Positions 1-6,766 are shown, counted from the first letter of the stretch. The stretch: 10,610 nucleotides of DNA from Zygnema cylindricum (GCA_037447655.1 JBBHKE010000033.1:1-10610), one strand, 5' to 3'. Numbers and translations are program-made. Notes: generated by a model from the letters alone, not told the origin.

Positions 1-393
1 CCCACTCTCACCTCTCTACCTCATCTACCATCTCTCCATTTTTCTTTAATCTCTCGCATCTCTCTCTAGTTCTATCATTTCTTTTTCAATTCCATCTCTA
101 ATCCTCTCCCTTCATCCCTTTCTTCACTATTCTCAATCGTTGGAACATTTTGTGAAACCTTCACGCTCTTAATTTCTAGTCAACAAAAGTTGTTTTTTTG
201 TTAAACCTTGAAAATTAGTTTTTTGGGCTATGCTTATAAATGGTTTTTTTTTGCCTTCTTCAAATTTCTATCTTTCAATTTTTCGTCTATACAACAAAGT
301 TTTCAATTAAAAGGACTCATTGTACCCACTTAACTTTCATATCAATTTTTCATTTATGTTTTTTGGTTGGATTGTTTCTGTGTTGTTTTTCAG
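1..393 (+). other. Presumed intron end upstream of the bestrophin-like exon
   Basis: No coding region is supported here. The first 140 bases are strongly pyrimidine-rich on the + strand (runs of CT, CTCT, TTTC), followed by AT-rich sequence. The stretch ends in a good acceptor, a T-rich tract then CAG at 391-393, directly before the exon. The reading frame remains open across the acceptor for about 70 bases upstream, but those codons (Phe-rich, ending FFR) do not look like the family, so I place the exon start at the splice site. Upstream exons with the N-terminal part of the channel must lie left of the window. Confidence 0.5.
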
Positions 394-552
394 ACCACTA
401 GCATATTACCATTTGCTTAACTTTCTTATCGTCGTTTATTTATTTATTCTCTCATATGCCTTCGTATTTATCTCCCCTATGTACTCGATTTTGGGATATT
501 TTCTTTTTCTCGCATGTGTATTGGGTGTTCGAGAAATTGCAAATGCCATGAG
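394..552 (+). CDS. Bestrophin-family (UPF0187, PF01062) channel, internal exon
   Basis: This exon encodes about 53 residues of a membrane protein. It starts with the last base of a codon, then P-L-A-Y-Y-H-L-L-N-F, and ends LGVREIANAM plus two bases of a split Ser codon. It has two hydrophobic helices: one around LLNFLIVVYLFILSYAFVF, and a second covering YSILGYFLFLACVLGV. The pattern P-x-x-Y followed by a helix, then a second helix ending in LG-x-x-E-I, is that of the C-terminal helices in bestrophins and their bacterial and protist relatives, which are pentameric anion channels. The acceptor is TTTTTCAG and the donor AG/GTAAGG. The TAA inside the donor ends the simple ORF, so it is not the true stop. 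Identification rests on the pattern and on the next exon; no database search was possible. Confidence 0.7.
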
Positions 553-950
553 GTAAGGAAATCCTCTTTTTTTCCCTTTTTTCCTTTTTCCCCCTTTTTT
601 TTTTAGACCTTTCTTTTTTACGTTGTCTTCTCACTTGTTTTAAACTCTTGTTTAATGTTTTTGGCCAAATGAGATTTGTAACTCTTAAGGGCCATTTTTT
701 TTTTCATAGACAGTTTACCATTGTTGGACAAAACTTTCGGTACTTTTTCAACTTTATATTTGTTTTGAGAAACAAAAATATTTGAAACCAAATGCAATTG
801 AATAAACTTTACCAACTATATTGTGTGGCCTCCGAACCAAATAAAAAAAAAAACAATATAGATCTCATTAAACACGCACGAAAATATGTTGTGACATATT
901 ATCATTATTATTGGATTTCAATTTTTTTTGTCGGTTGACCCATTGAAAAA

Positions 951-1084
951 GTCGTATATTTGAAAAACACGTCCAAATTTCTTAATCTAGCCATATATTT
1001 GAAAAACTCATAGACTATTTCTTAAACTAAGTGTATTCAAAACACATACAAGATTTTTTAAACGAGTCATATATCTGGAAACTA
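951..1084 (+). repeat. Degenerate ~39-bp tandem repeat in intron
   Basis: Four diverged units start at 951, 990, 1031 and 1066, so the spacings are 39, 41 and 35 bases. Each begins with a form of GTCATATATTTGAAAA and ends with a form of TTTCTTAAACTA. The last unit is cut short. The divergence suggests an old array. Confidence 0.6.
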
Positions 1085-1239
1085 TCCTGCTATAAAATGT
1101 CAAACCATATTGATGTATTATTCAATTATTTTTAATATTGTTTTGATAGTACAATTGAACCTTGGTGTGATGGTAGCCCTCTGTCGACGATAGAAAATTT
1201 TCACAATATAAATTTGAAAATTACAAAGGTTACAGGCAA

Positions 1240-1545
1240 TTAGCGAATTTGCTGAAATGTTTCAACAAATAACTCACAGTTGATGAAAATGTTTAACCAA
1301 TTTGATTCTACAGCTTACACAACTTTTGTAATCCAAGTGTCTTCAATTCTAAGTCAACCTAATCGAACGAATTGAATTTAATTTTGACAACTTAACCAGC
1401 TTAGATAATCCAATTATCTTCGCTTTGAGTCAACCTAGTTGCATGTTAAATCAATTTGATTCTTAAACTTAATAATATTTTGTCCTATCGTCTTAAATTT
1501 AAGTCATCCTAATTGGTGAATTACAACTTCACAGGTAATCTTCAA
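1240..1545 (+). repeat. Degenerate ~76-bp tandem repeat, left block
   Basis: Diverged units share the core TAATCCAATTGTCTTC followed by a form of TTTAAGTCAACCTAAT and then TCAATTTGATTCTA. The core occurs at 1329, 1406 and, weaker, 1481, giving spacings of 77 and 75 bases. A more eroded unit probably precedes it at about 1240-1320. The same family resumes at 1930 after an unrelated segment. Confidence 0.6.
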
Positions 1546-1559
1546 AAAGTCATTGAAAA

Positions 1560-1925
1560 GAACGTTAAATGCTAATTGTCACACCACATTTTTTTTTTTT
1601 ATAACTGTTTCGCATAATGAGTAACCCACATATAACGACAAAAAAAAAGAAATAGCCTATTATCGGCATACGAGTAATATCTATGTTGACCATACGTTTG
1701 TAACTCGTACAATGTATCTCTTTTGTTTTCATTATTTTTTTCTGCCTCTGTTGATTTACTCAAATAACCAGTTTCAAGCCAGCTGTTAAACCACCTGGCG
1801 TTGTTATACCATACCTGTATAAAAAGCGCATTTTTATGTTTTCGGCTTAATTTAACGGCCATTTTGTGTCACCCAGTCACTTCTGTAGTTATTAGGCAGT
1901 TGATATATTATTTGCCTACATAAAA
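1560..1925. other. Unrelated segment interrupting the 76-bp repeat array
   Basis: This piece separates the two blocks of the 76-bp repeat and shows none of its motifs. It contains long T and A runs (near 1590 and 1640). On the minus strand it holds an ATG-started open frame of 87 codons (1862 down to 1599), rich in Tyr, Trp and Asn, that I do not recognise. I see no clear terminal repeats or target duplication. It could be an old insertion or simply non-repetitive intron sequence. Confidence 0.3.
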
Positions 1926-1929
1926 CCTG

Positions 1930-2130
1930 ATTTCCCAATTTTATAATCTAATTATCTTCAATTTAAGTCAACCTAATGGCAAGTTGATACAATTTGATGT
2001 TGCAAGTTACCCAACTTTTACAATCCAATTGTCTTCTATTTAAGTCAGCTTAATTTCACATGAACTTCATTCTACAACTCACCCAACTATCATTTTCTAT
2101 ATGTTGCAATTCATGTCAACCTCATCATTA
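1930..2130 (+). repeat. Degenerate ~76-bp tandem repeat, right block
   Basis: The repeat core returns at 1944 and 2021 (77 bases apart), with a further eroded unit near 2097. The shared words are AATTATCTTCAATTTAAG, TCAACCTAAT and CAACTCACCCAACT. A related fragment, AACTCACTTTCGTAATCTAA, appears near 3218, outside the defined intron. The repeat is therefore not limited to it. Confidence 0.55.
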
Positions 2131-2308
2131 ACTCATCAACTCTAGAATCACTTAAGCCAGTTACATAGAATCATGTTTTGCCACGTCCTACCATTGATAT
2201 CTTAATTTGGTCCACGAGATTTGCACATAGAGCTTCTTCTCATTTTAAAGTTGTGAGATTCTAATATCGGTGTTAAATAATTCGTATTTTCTATCATTGC
2301 TTTTACAG

Positions 2309-2476
2309 CGAACCCATTGGAGAAGATGGTGTTGATATACCTTTATTTGATGCCTTGATCGGTTTCCATAAACAAACGAGAGTACTTATTGACCGAACAA
2401 CAGCATACGGAGACGAAATTGAGGACTTAAAACCGAAAAAAGTAGATCATAATGTTAGCATACTTAAAAAGCAGAC
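2309..2476 (+). CDS. Bestrophin-family channel, exon with Ca-clasp-like segment
   Basis: Joined to the exon ending at 552, this gives NAM-S-EPIGEDGVDIP, then about 45 more mostly polar residues (FDALIGFHKQTRVLIDR and beyond) ending in ILKKQ. In animal BEST1 the matching segment is NPFGEDDDDFE. Asp301 and Asp304 there supply side chains to the Ca clasp, and both positions are Asp here, with Gly and Val between them. The exon probably ends at 2476, because the following GTAAGT is a consensus donor. The TAA at 2478-2480, directly after the last Thr codon, lies inside that donor. The alternative is that it is the real stop and the protein ends ...LKKQT; the exon would then extend to 2480. I could not find an in-phase downstream exon that convinces me. 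Confidence 0.7.
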
Positions 2477-2480
2477 GTAA

Positions 2481-3870
2481 GTGTTGTTTTTTTAGGTTGT
2501 TAAAGGTCTTCAAGGATTTTTATGGGTTTTTTTCGAGCTTTTCAGCGTTTTTTGTGATGGTTAAAACAATGTAGCTACTCATAATAATGATTCAACACTT
2601 TAAAAAAGGCAATTCTAGCCGATTTTTAGATGTCTTCTATGTGTTTGAAAATCAACGAGTTTTAAGTCATACGTATGATGCAGAAAAGTACGTCTTTGAA
2701 CTTGGGAAATTCATTTTGACCGTCCACGCGGCAACCTGTTTAGTGACACAGTATGTCGCGTCATGTACAATTCTGTGCCGGGATGGTTAACATTCCATCA
2801 TACATGTGTCAGTTTGTACCTTTCTACTTTTTGGTCAAATGGTATTTTTAGCATTTTGTTATATGAGTAGTAGCACTAAAAGAAATAGTGTACTTATCGT
2901 AGTGTTTCTTACCTTGGTGTCAATCATTAACAACTTAGTATGCACAGATTAAATTGTGTAGAGATTAACTTGTGTATGGATACATGATCATAGTTTTGCA
3001 GTACGAGGTGGCGTTTCGGTTAGATGTCAAAGCAAATTTGTCAAAAGCGAACAAGTTCAACAACAATGTTGTTATTGAAAATCATTAACCCACAATATGA
3101 CTATTATATAATCACATGTTTTTCCATTTTGTGTATCTTGTGCACTGGCAATATCTATATTACTGTTGGTAAATCATTTGTGCAAAGTTATTCTACTTAC
3201 TAGTTTTAATCTCGTAACTCACTTTCGTAATCTAATTTGTTGCATGTGGCTTAAATTAGCTATAAACTTCAATTTCAATCATCTCGAGTAATATTTACAG
3301 TAGAAGATCTGGATTCACAGGTCATAGGCTCACCAATCATTAGAGAGGTTAGATTTACATAACATAACATATCAAATAAAAATTAAATGAGTATTTGCAA
3401 TTATGCAGCTTGCATATTTTGTCTCTCAAAAGAAAAACCAATTTTAAACCAGTGCCGATTCGTAAAGTCTGGTGTAATAGTTTGCCTGATATCAACAAGT
3501 CTGTGAATTAGAGAAACTTGTATGACATGCAGAGATTGCAGTAATGTAGTAGGACAACAAGTGTTGAAATAATCAAGTGACGCCTAATTTACACGATAGA
3601 GAATGATATCAACTTGGCATTAAACGCGAACATTACCACACATTTAGAGTGTTTTTGGTGTCCAAAGTATTTAATGACCAGGGTTGGTAGCATAACTCTT
3701 TAAGAAATATAGTAGTTGAGCTCATCACACAAGCGATTGTCAAAGTTTGTTTCCCTCGACAACCTCTCTTCAAGTACCTTTCTACAACTTTTTTTCCTTT
3801 ACTTTTCACATACAAGGGTTGGGTTTTCGTCCATGATCTTAATATCTTAAGAGCTTAGGATTTTGGCTGT
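2481..3870. other. AT-rich stretch without a supportable gene
   Basis: Read on both strands, this stretch shows scattered short frames only. Two stretches look mildly coding: about 2629-2760 and 3002-3088, the latter after a TTTTGCAG acceptor. Neither fits the phase left by the exon ending at 2476. It may be a further intron or the 3' flank of the bestrophin-like gene. A fragment resembling the 76-bp intron repeat is seen near 3218. Confidence 0.4.
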
Positions 3871-3876
3871 CCTCTT

Positions 3877-3980
3877 GGAGAGGGAGGAGAGGGAGAGGGA
3901 GGGGGAGAGGGAGAGGGAAAGGGAGAGGGGGAGGGGGAGGGGGAGGGGGAGGGGGAGGGGGAGGGGGAGGGGGAGGGGGA
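3877..3980 (+). repeat. Pure-purine (GGGGGA)n-like microsatellite
   Basis: All 104 bases are purines. The left half is irregular (GAGGGA and GAGAGG variants) and the right half becomes regular GGGGGA units. The G-runs of three to five could form G-quadruplexes, and the mirror-like purine strand could form triplex DNA. On the minus strand it reads as an artificial Pro-Leu repeat that should not be taken as a protein. Confidence 0.95.
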
Positions 3981-4032
3981 TATTGAATGAGTAGTCATAG
4001 CAGCGGGCAGGAATAAAGATGTCGTGCATAGG

Positions 4033-4203
4033 TGAGAAGCAAGGTGAACTATGCATCCTAACCAGCCAAGTCATGCTCACAACCATATATGCAAACGAAA
4101 AATGAATGAAAAGGGAAAAATGGATAAACATCATGCAAAAGAATATATGTGAATATGACATAGGGAAAAAGAAAGAATATTCCCTTGGAGTGAGATGGAC
4201 CCA
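4033..4203 (-). mobile_element. Solo LTR (or LTR fragment) of the Gag-Pro element
   Basis: This segment matches 7620-7768 over its whole length apart from a few indels, the largest about 20 bases. Both copies begin TGAGAAGC on the + strand, share GAACTATGCATCC, AATGAATGAAAA, and CATAGGGAAAAAGAAAGAAT, and end GAGATGGACCCA. The TG...CA ends are those of an LTR. The orientation is taken from the copy next to the polypurine tract. The match extends a few bases further (ATAATT), so the exact right end is uncertain. No perfect 5-bp target duplication is visible (ATAGG on the left against ATAAT on the right), so it may be old or incomplete. No Gag sequence lies beside it. Confidence 0.6.
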
Positions 4204-4210
4204 ATAATTT

Positions 4211-4842
4211 ATACTAAGCCACGAGGTAGCCACTAGGCTCTCAGGTCTGTATCGTATTCTCTACAAGAGTTATCTCAAAGAGGCAGCAAAGCAAATAAAC
4301 AATTTCAACCAAACAAAGAAAATTCCCAAAATCCGGCCAAAATGCATTTTCCCACTCCCAACCGAAATACAAGCAAAACAAACACAAACTCTCCAAACCG
4401 TTCCGCTGCCCGTAGAAGGCGCAGCTGGATCTGGATGCCTCTCCACACGAACTTCACTCCACCACTTCCCAAAAAATAACACAAGTTGGAGGGAAACCTT
4501 CTGGATTTGGCTTTGAGCCGTGTGGGTTAAAGAGCGTGGGCAAAAATAAAACAATGAATAGTCTTAGTCTATCTAGTCTCTACAGCTAGCTAGCAATAAG
4601 AGAGAGAAACGTGAGCAATCGGTGAGAGAGCGCAAGAGAGAAGCTCAACCGCCAAGAGAAATTTTTTGTCCAAAAGCTAAAATTATCTAAGTCTGAGAAT
4701 TAGCCTAAGTAGGAGCTATGTAGGCCTAAGCGAAACTAGCCTACGTCTAGCCTACTTTACACGCATGAAACTTAATTAAGATATTGGCCAATAGGCAGCC
4801 AACATCGTCTGCCGTACGCCCAACAAAACACACTGTCCGAGG
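4211..4842. other. No gene recognised; purine-biased and motif-rich spacer
   Basis: The left part is A- and C-rich. At 4575-4650 there are AGCTAGCTAGC and several GAGAGAG runs. At 4685-4760 the word GCCTA or its complement TAGGC recurs five or so times within 75 bases. Open frames here are short and unlike proteins I know. It serves as the left flank of the hAT insertion. Confidence 0.4.
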
Positions 4843-4850
4843 GTAAAAAC
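4843..4850 (+). repeat. Target-site duplication, left copy
   Basis: GTAAAAAC, repeated exactly at 5972-5979 on the other side of the element. The length of 8 bp is diagnostic of hAT insertions, and the sequence fits the known hAT preference nTnnnnAn. Confidence 0.9.
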
Positions 4851-4867
4851 TAGTGTTGTGTATCGGT
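4851..4867 (+). repeat. hAT terminal inverted repeat, left
   Basis: TAGTGTTGTGTATCGGT; its inverse complement occurs at 5955-5971 with one mismatch (G to T at the tenth base). Confidence 0.88.
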
Positions 4868-5185
4868 AAAAAACTTATCGCGATAACACCGATAGCGATA
4901 GTTATCGGTTATCGAATGGTCGGAGGTCCCGATATATCGGTCCGAGACCAACAAATTCCATATCGGCGATAACTTTAGAAATATATAGTACGCATTCTAT
5001 AGTACCTTATTATATACTGTATTGTACTATTTACATTATATAGGGTTGCATGCCACGTATACGAATCTGTTACGTAACTATTTAGCTAAAAAATATTACT
5101 GGGAACACAGCACGTTAGCATTGGCCGGTTAACTGAACACTAATTTTACGGCGACGTACGCAATTGTACCGACAAACTAGTGAAC

Positions 5186-5470
5186 ATGGAACGGGAAAAG
5201 GACGGCGGACACAAAGTACAACGGACGCAAAATAACATTCTGCGCGCCGCAGGAATCGAACAGACGACTTGGAATGAAAGTATACGAGCGGACGGTCAAA
5301 GTGAGCGCCGACATCCCGGAATGGCTCTTTTGGCGGCTTATGCCAAAATAGCCGACAGATTGACACGTGGCAGGTCTCCACTGGATCCCAAGGAAGAAAG
5401 GGACAAAGCCATGGCGTCGGATGTGAAAGGTACATCGTTTTTTGAATTCGTACCAAAATCGTACAGTTGA
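5186..5470 (+). CDS. Unrecognised 94-codon open frame inside the hAT element
   Basis: The first true ATG in this frame is at 5186, and the frame ends at the TGA at 5468-5470. The product is hydrophilic, rich in Arg, Lys, Glu and Asp, with RTQNNILRAAGIEQ near the N terminus, an Ala-rich LLAAYAK stretch in the middle and SFFEFVPKS at the end. It has no signal peptide, membrane helix or zinc ligands. Base composition is clearly more GC-rich than the surrounding subterminal zones. I do not recognise a family. It could be a transposase remnant, a captured host exon (the sequence AAAG/GTACAT at 5427 could serve as a donor) or chance. A longer minus-strand frame overlaps it and is equally unrecognised. 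Confidence 0.25.
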   Translation: MEREKDGGHKVQRTQNNILRAAGIEQTTWNESIRADGQSERRHPGMALLAAYAKIADRLTRGRSPLDPKEERDKAMASDVKGTSFFEFVPKSYS

Positions 5471-5822
5471 GTAAATAATGTATGGATCTTAACAAACAGT
5501 CAAGATGTTGCCGTCAGATTAGAATGGACGTAAAAAAATTATGTCAAAAAATTTCAAGATTTTCCAAATCAGAATGTTTGTGAAGTTGAGGAAAATTGTT
5601 CTTGTTCCTCGTGTCAAACACACATATGTAACATGAACGAAAATCGGACGGACCTGCTAATTTCTGGCGTTTTTTTGCAGCAAGAAAAACAAAAAAGGAT
5701 ACTGAAGCTGCCCGGTAATCATTTGAAAAAACTCATTGGCGGTTGATACAGTACCGTAGAGGAGCCTGACCGTATATTTATGTGTACGGTCCGTACATAT
5801 ATCGCCGATAGTTATCGATATC

Positions 5823-5877
5823 GGTGTTATCGCCGATAAATACCGATAAATATCGGTTATTAATCGGCGATAACACC
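5823..5877. repeat. Subterminal cruciform-forming inverted repeat of the hAT element
   Basis: The arms GGTGTTATCGCCGAT (5823-5837) and ATCGGCGATAACACC (5863-5877) are perfect 15-base inverse complements. The 25-base interval holds its own 7-base pair, ACCGATA and TATCGGT, separated by AA. Together they would fold as a hairpin within a hairpin. The motifs are those thought to be transposase sites, so this is probably a concentrated binding region at the right end. Confidence 0.85.
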
Positions 5878-5954
5878 AATAACGATATATCATAGCAATA
5901 TATCGATTATCGGGTACCCGAAAAAATGTCCATATCAGTTATCGACAAATCCTT

Positions 5955-5971
5955 ACCGATACAAAACACTA
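5955..5971 (-). repeat. hAT terminal inverted repeat, right
   Basis: ACCGATACAAAACACTA, pairing with the left terminus at 4851-4867 at 16 of 17 positions and followed directly by the second duplication copy. Confidence 0.88.
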
Positions 5972-5979
5972 GTAAAAAC
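5972..5979 (+). repeat. Target-site duplication, right copy
   Basis: GTAAAAAC, identical to 4843-4850. With one copy removed, the empty site would read GAGGGT-AAAA-ACCCTC, a perfect palindrome centred on the duplication. Confidence 0.9.
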
Positions 5980-6052
5980 CCTCTGTAACTACATGTACGC
6001 GCGAACCTACATGGGTTCGCGACTTAAATAAATAAGGTGTATCGAAGCATCA

Positions 6053-6250
6053 CCCGGAAATCGCGATTCGCCTCCAAACGGTACTCCACGTCTATAATCC
6101 AAAATCGCGTGCATACGCACAAAACGAAACATATCGCACGAAACGAAACATATCGCACGAAATACCCCCGGAAATCGCGCTACGTCACCCAAACGATATT
6201 TCACGTCTATACTTTCGAAATCACATACCTAAGCACGAAATGAAACATAT
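6053..6250 (+). repeat. Two diverged ~114-bp direct repeats rich in CGAAA words
   Basis: CCCGGAAATCGCG occurs at 6053 and 6167, and each copy continues with related sequence (CCAAACG, CACGTCTATA, then AAATCNC, and finally GAAACATAT). Copy one also contains an 18-base word, ACGAAACATATCGCACGA, twice in near-tandem at 6124 and 6143. CGCACGAAAT-type words recur at 6540-6610 and around 7370-7560, so this is probably part of one larger repetitive element broken up by insertions. No protein is encoded. Confidence 0.65.
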
Positions 6251-6279
6251 TGTTGAAAAGTGATATTTGTATTCTACCT

Positions 6280-6485
6280 TTTTGTTTAGTCTTGCAGTTC
6301 TCATACTTGTCGTAGTCAGTGAGAATTGACAGGCAGCCATGGCTACCTTAGACAGATGAGAAGATATACAGAAGCCAAAGCTCCTGCAAAAGTTTTATTA
6401 ACACAGCCAGGATTTGATCCTGAAACCTCTTGACATGGGCCATACGGAATAGGCGTCCGCTTTATCCGTTACGTCTTGATGATTC
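6280..6485 (-). mobile_element. Candidate tRNA-derived SINE
   Basis: On the minus strand GGATCAAATCC (6410-6420) fits the RNA polymerase III B box (GGWTCRANNCC) exactly. It sits in a T-arm-like hairpin of 5 paired bases with a 7-base loop. About 45 bases upstream is ACGTAACGGATAAAGCGG, resembling the D-arm/A-box region of Arg-type tRNAs. Beyond the tRNA-like head lies an unrelated body of about 120 bases that ends in an A-rich tail (AAACAAAAAGG). That arrangement is typical of SINEs. The anticodon stem is not recognisable and the A-to-B spacing is about 12 bases too long for a functional tRNA. No clean target duplication is seen at the head and tail. Confidence 0.35.
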
Positions 6486-6690
6486 GTTGCATATAGTATG
6501 TTTGATAACTATATAAAATATACATGGCGACTTTTTCCTTTTAGCGACTTACGAAATGAAACGAAATATAGAACGTGTGGTACCGCACGAAATGCAGTAC
6601 CGCACGAAATAAATCAAACAGACATTTGATTTCGACGGACGAAATTAAATGTCGCGATCGACGGCTCGCGAAGCAAGAAGAAAATTTAAA

Positions 6691-6766
6691 CAGTCAACAC
6701 GGAATGTTGACTGTCGAAATTCAACGGTCAACACGGAAATTTGACCGGTGAAATTCAACGGTCAAC
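6691..6766 (+). repeat. Serial hairpins built on GTCAAC / GTTGAC
   Basis: CAGTCAAC (6691-6698) pairs perfectly with GTTGACTG (6706-6713) across a 7-base loop. CGGTCAA (6725-6731) pairs perfectly with TTGACCG (6741-6747) across 9 bases. A third CGGTCAAC follows at 6759-6766 without a partner. The word AAATTCAACGGTCAAC recurs after 35 bases, so the hairpins are successive units of one tandem motif. A self-complementary CGGCGCGCCG follows at about 6774. The role is unknown. Confidence 0.75.

Larger units (their letters stand above)
553..2308 (+). other. 1.76-kb intron of the bestrophin-like gene
   Basis: The donor is GTAAGG at 553 and the acceptor TTTTACAG ends at 2308. Both follow the major-spliceosome GT-AG rule. 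Removing it joins AG to C to form a Ser codon and keeps the frame open across both exons. The interior is AT-rich, with homopolymer T and A runs, two degenerate tandem repeat families (annotated separately) and a 350-bp segment unlike its surroundings. No intron-encoded RNA is recognised. Confidence 0.7.
4851..5971. mobile_element. Non-autonomous hAT-superfamily DNA transposon (1121 bp)
   Basis: The termini are TAGTGTTGTGTATCGGT at the left and its inverted form at the right, with 16 of 17 bases matching. An identical 8-bp duplication flanks both ends. The terminal TAGTG is within the hAT consensus. Both subterminal zones carry about a dozen copies of TATCGG/CCGATA in both orientations, the kind of reiterated motif that hAT transposases bind. 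A second inverted pair of 27 bases (4882-4908 and 5805-5831) matches at 24 positions and starts with GATAACACCGATA. The interior is too short for a hAT transposase of about 600 residues, and no BED finger or dimerisation domain is visible. The element would depend on a transposase supplied elsewhere. The intact ends and duplication suggest a fairly recent insertion. Confidence 0.88.

Noticed and set aside
1240-2130. CRISPR-like array
   Set aside because: Units are diverged along their whole length without constant repeats and unique spacers, and the setting is a spliceosomal intron.
2629-2760. Possible exon with RFLDVFYVFENQRVL after a TTCTAG acceptor
   Set aside because: The upstream phase fits, but the acceptor lacks a pyrimidine tract, no donor leads to a plausible continuation and no family resemblance is seen.
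3002-3088. Possible last exon after TTTTGCAG, reading YEVAFRLDVKAN and ending in TAA
   Set aside because: It reads in phase 0, but the preceding exon leaves two bases over. No in-phase bridging exon was found.
3847-4233. Minus-strand frame of 128 codons with a Pro-Leu and Ser-Leu repeat
   Set aside because: It is the translation of the purine microsatellite plus the solo LTR, so it is not a protein gene.
4270-4554. Minus-strand 94-codon frame with many Cys and Phe
   Set aside because: No domain, low complexity in places and no conserved context. It is likely chance.
5115-5495. Minus-strand 126-codon frame in the hAT element
   Set aside because: Largely antisense to the other open frame, with no transposase motifs or recognised family.
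6398-6480. Functional tRNA gene on the minus strand
   Set aside because: The T arm and B box are good, but there is no anticodon stem, the acceptor ends do not pair and the A-to-B spacing is too long. It is kept only as a SINE-like head.
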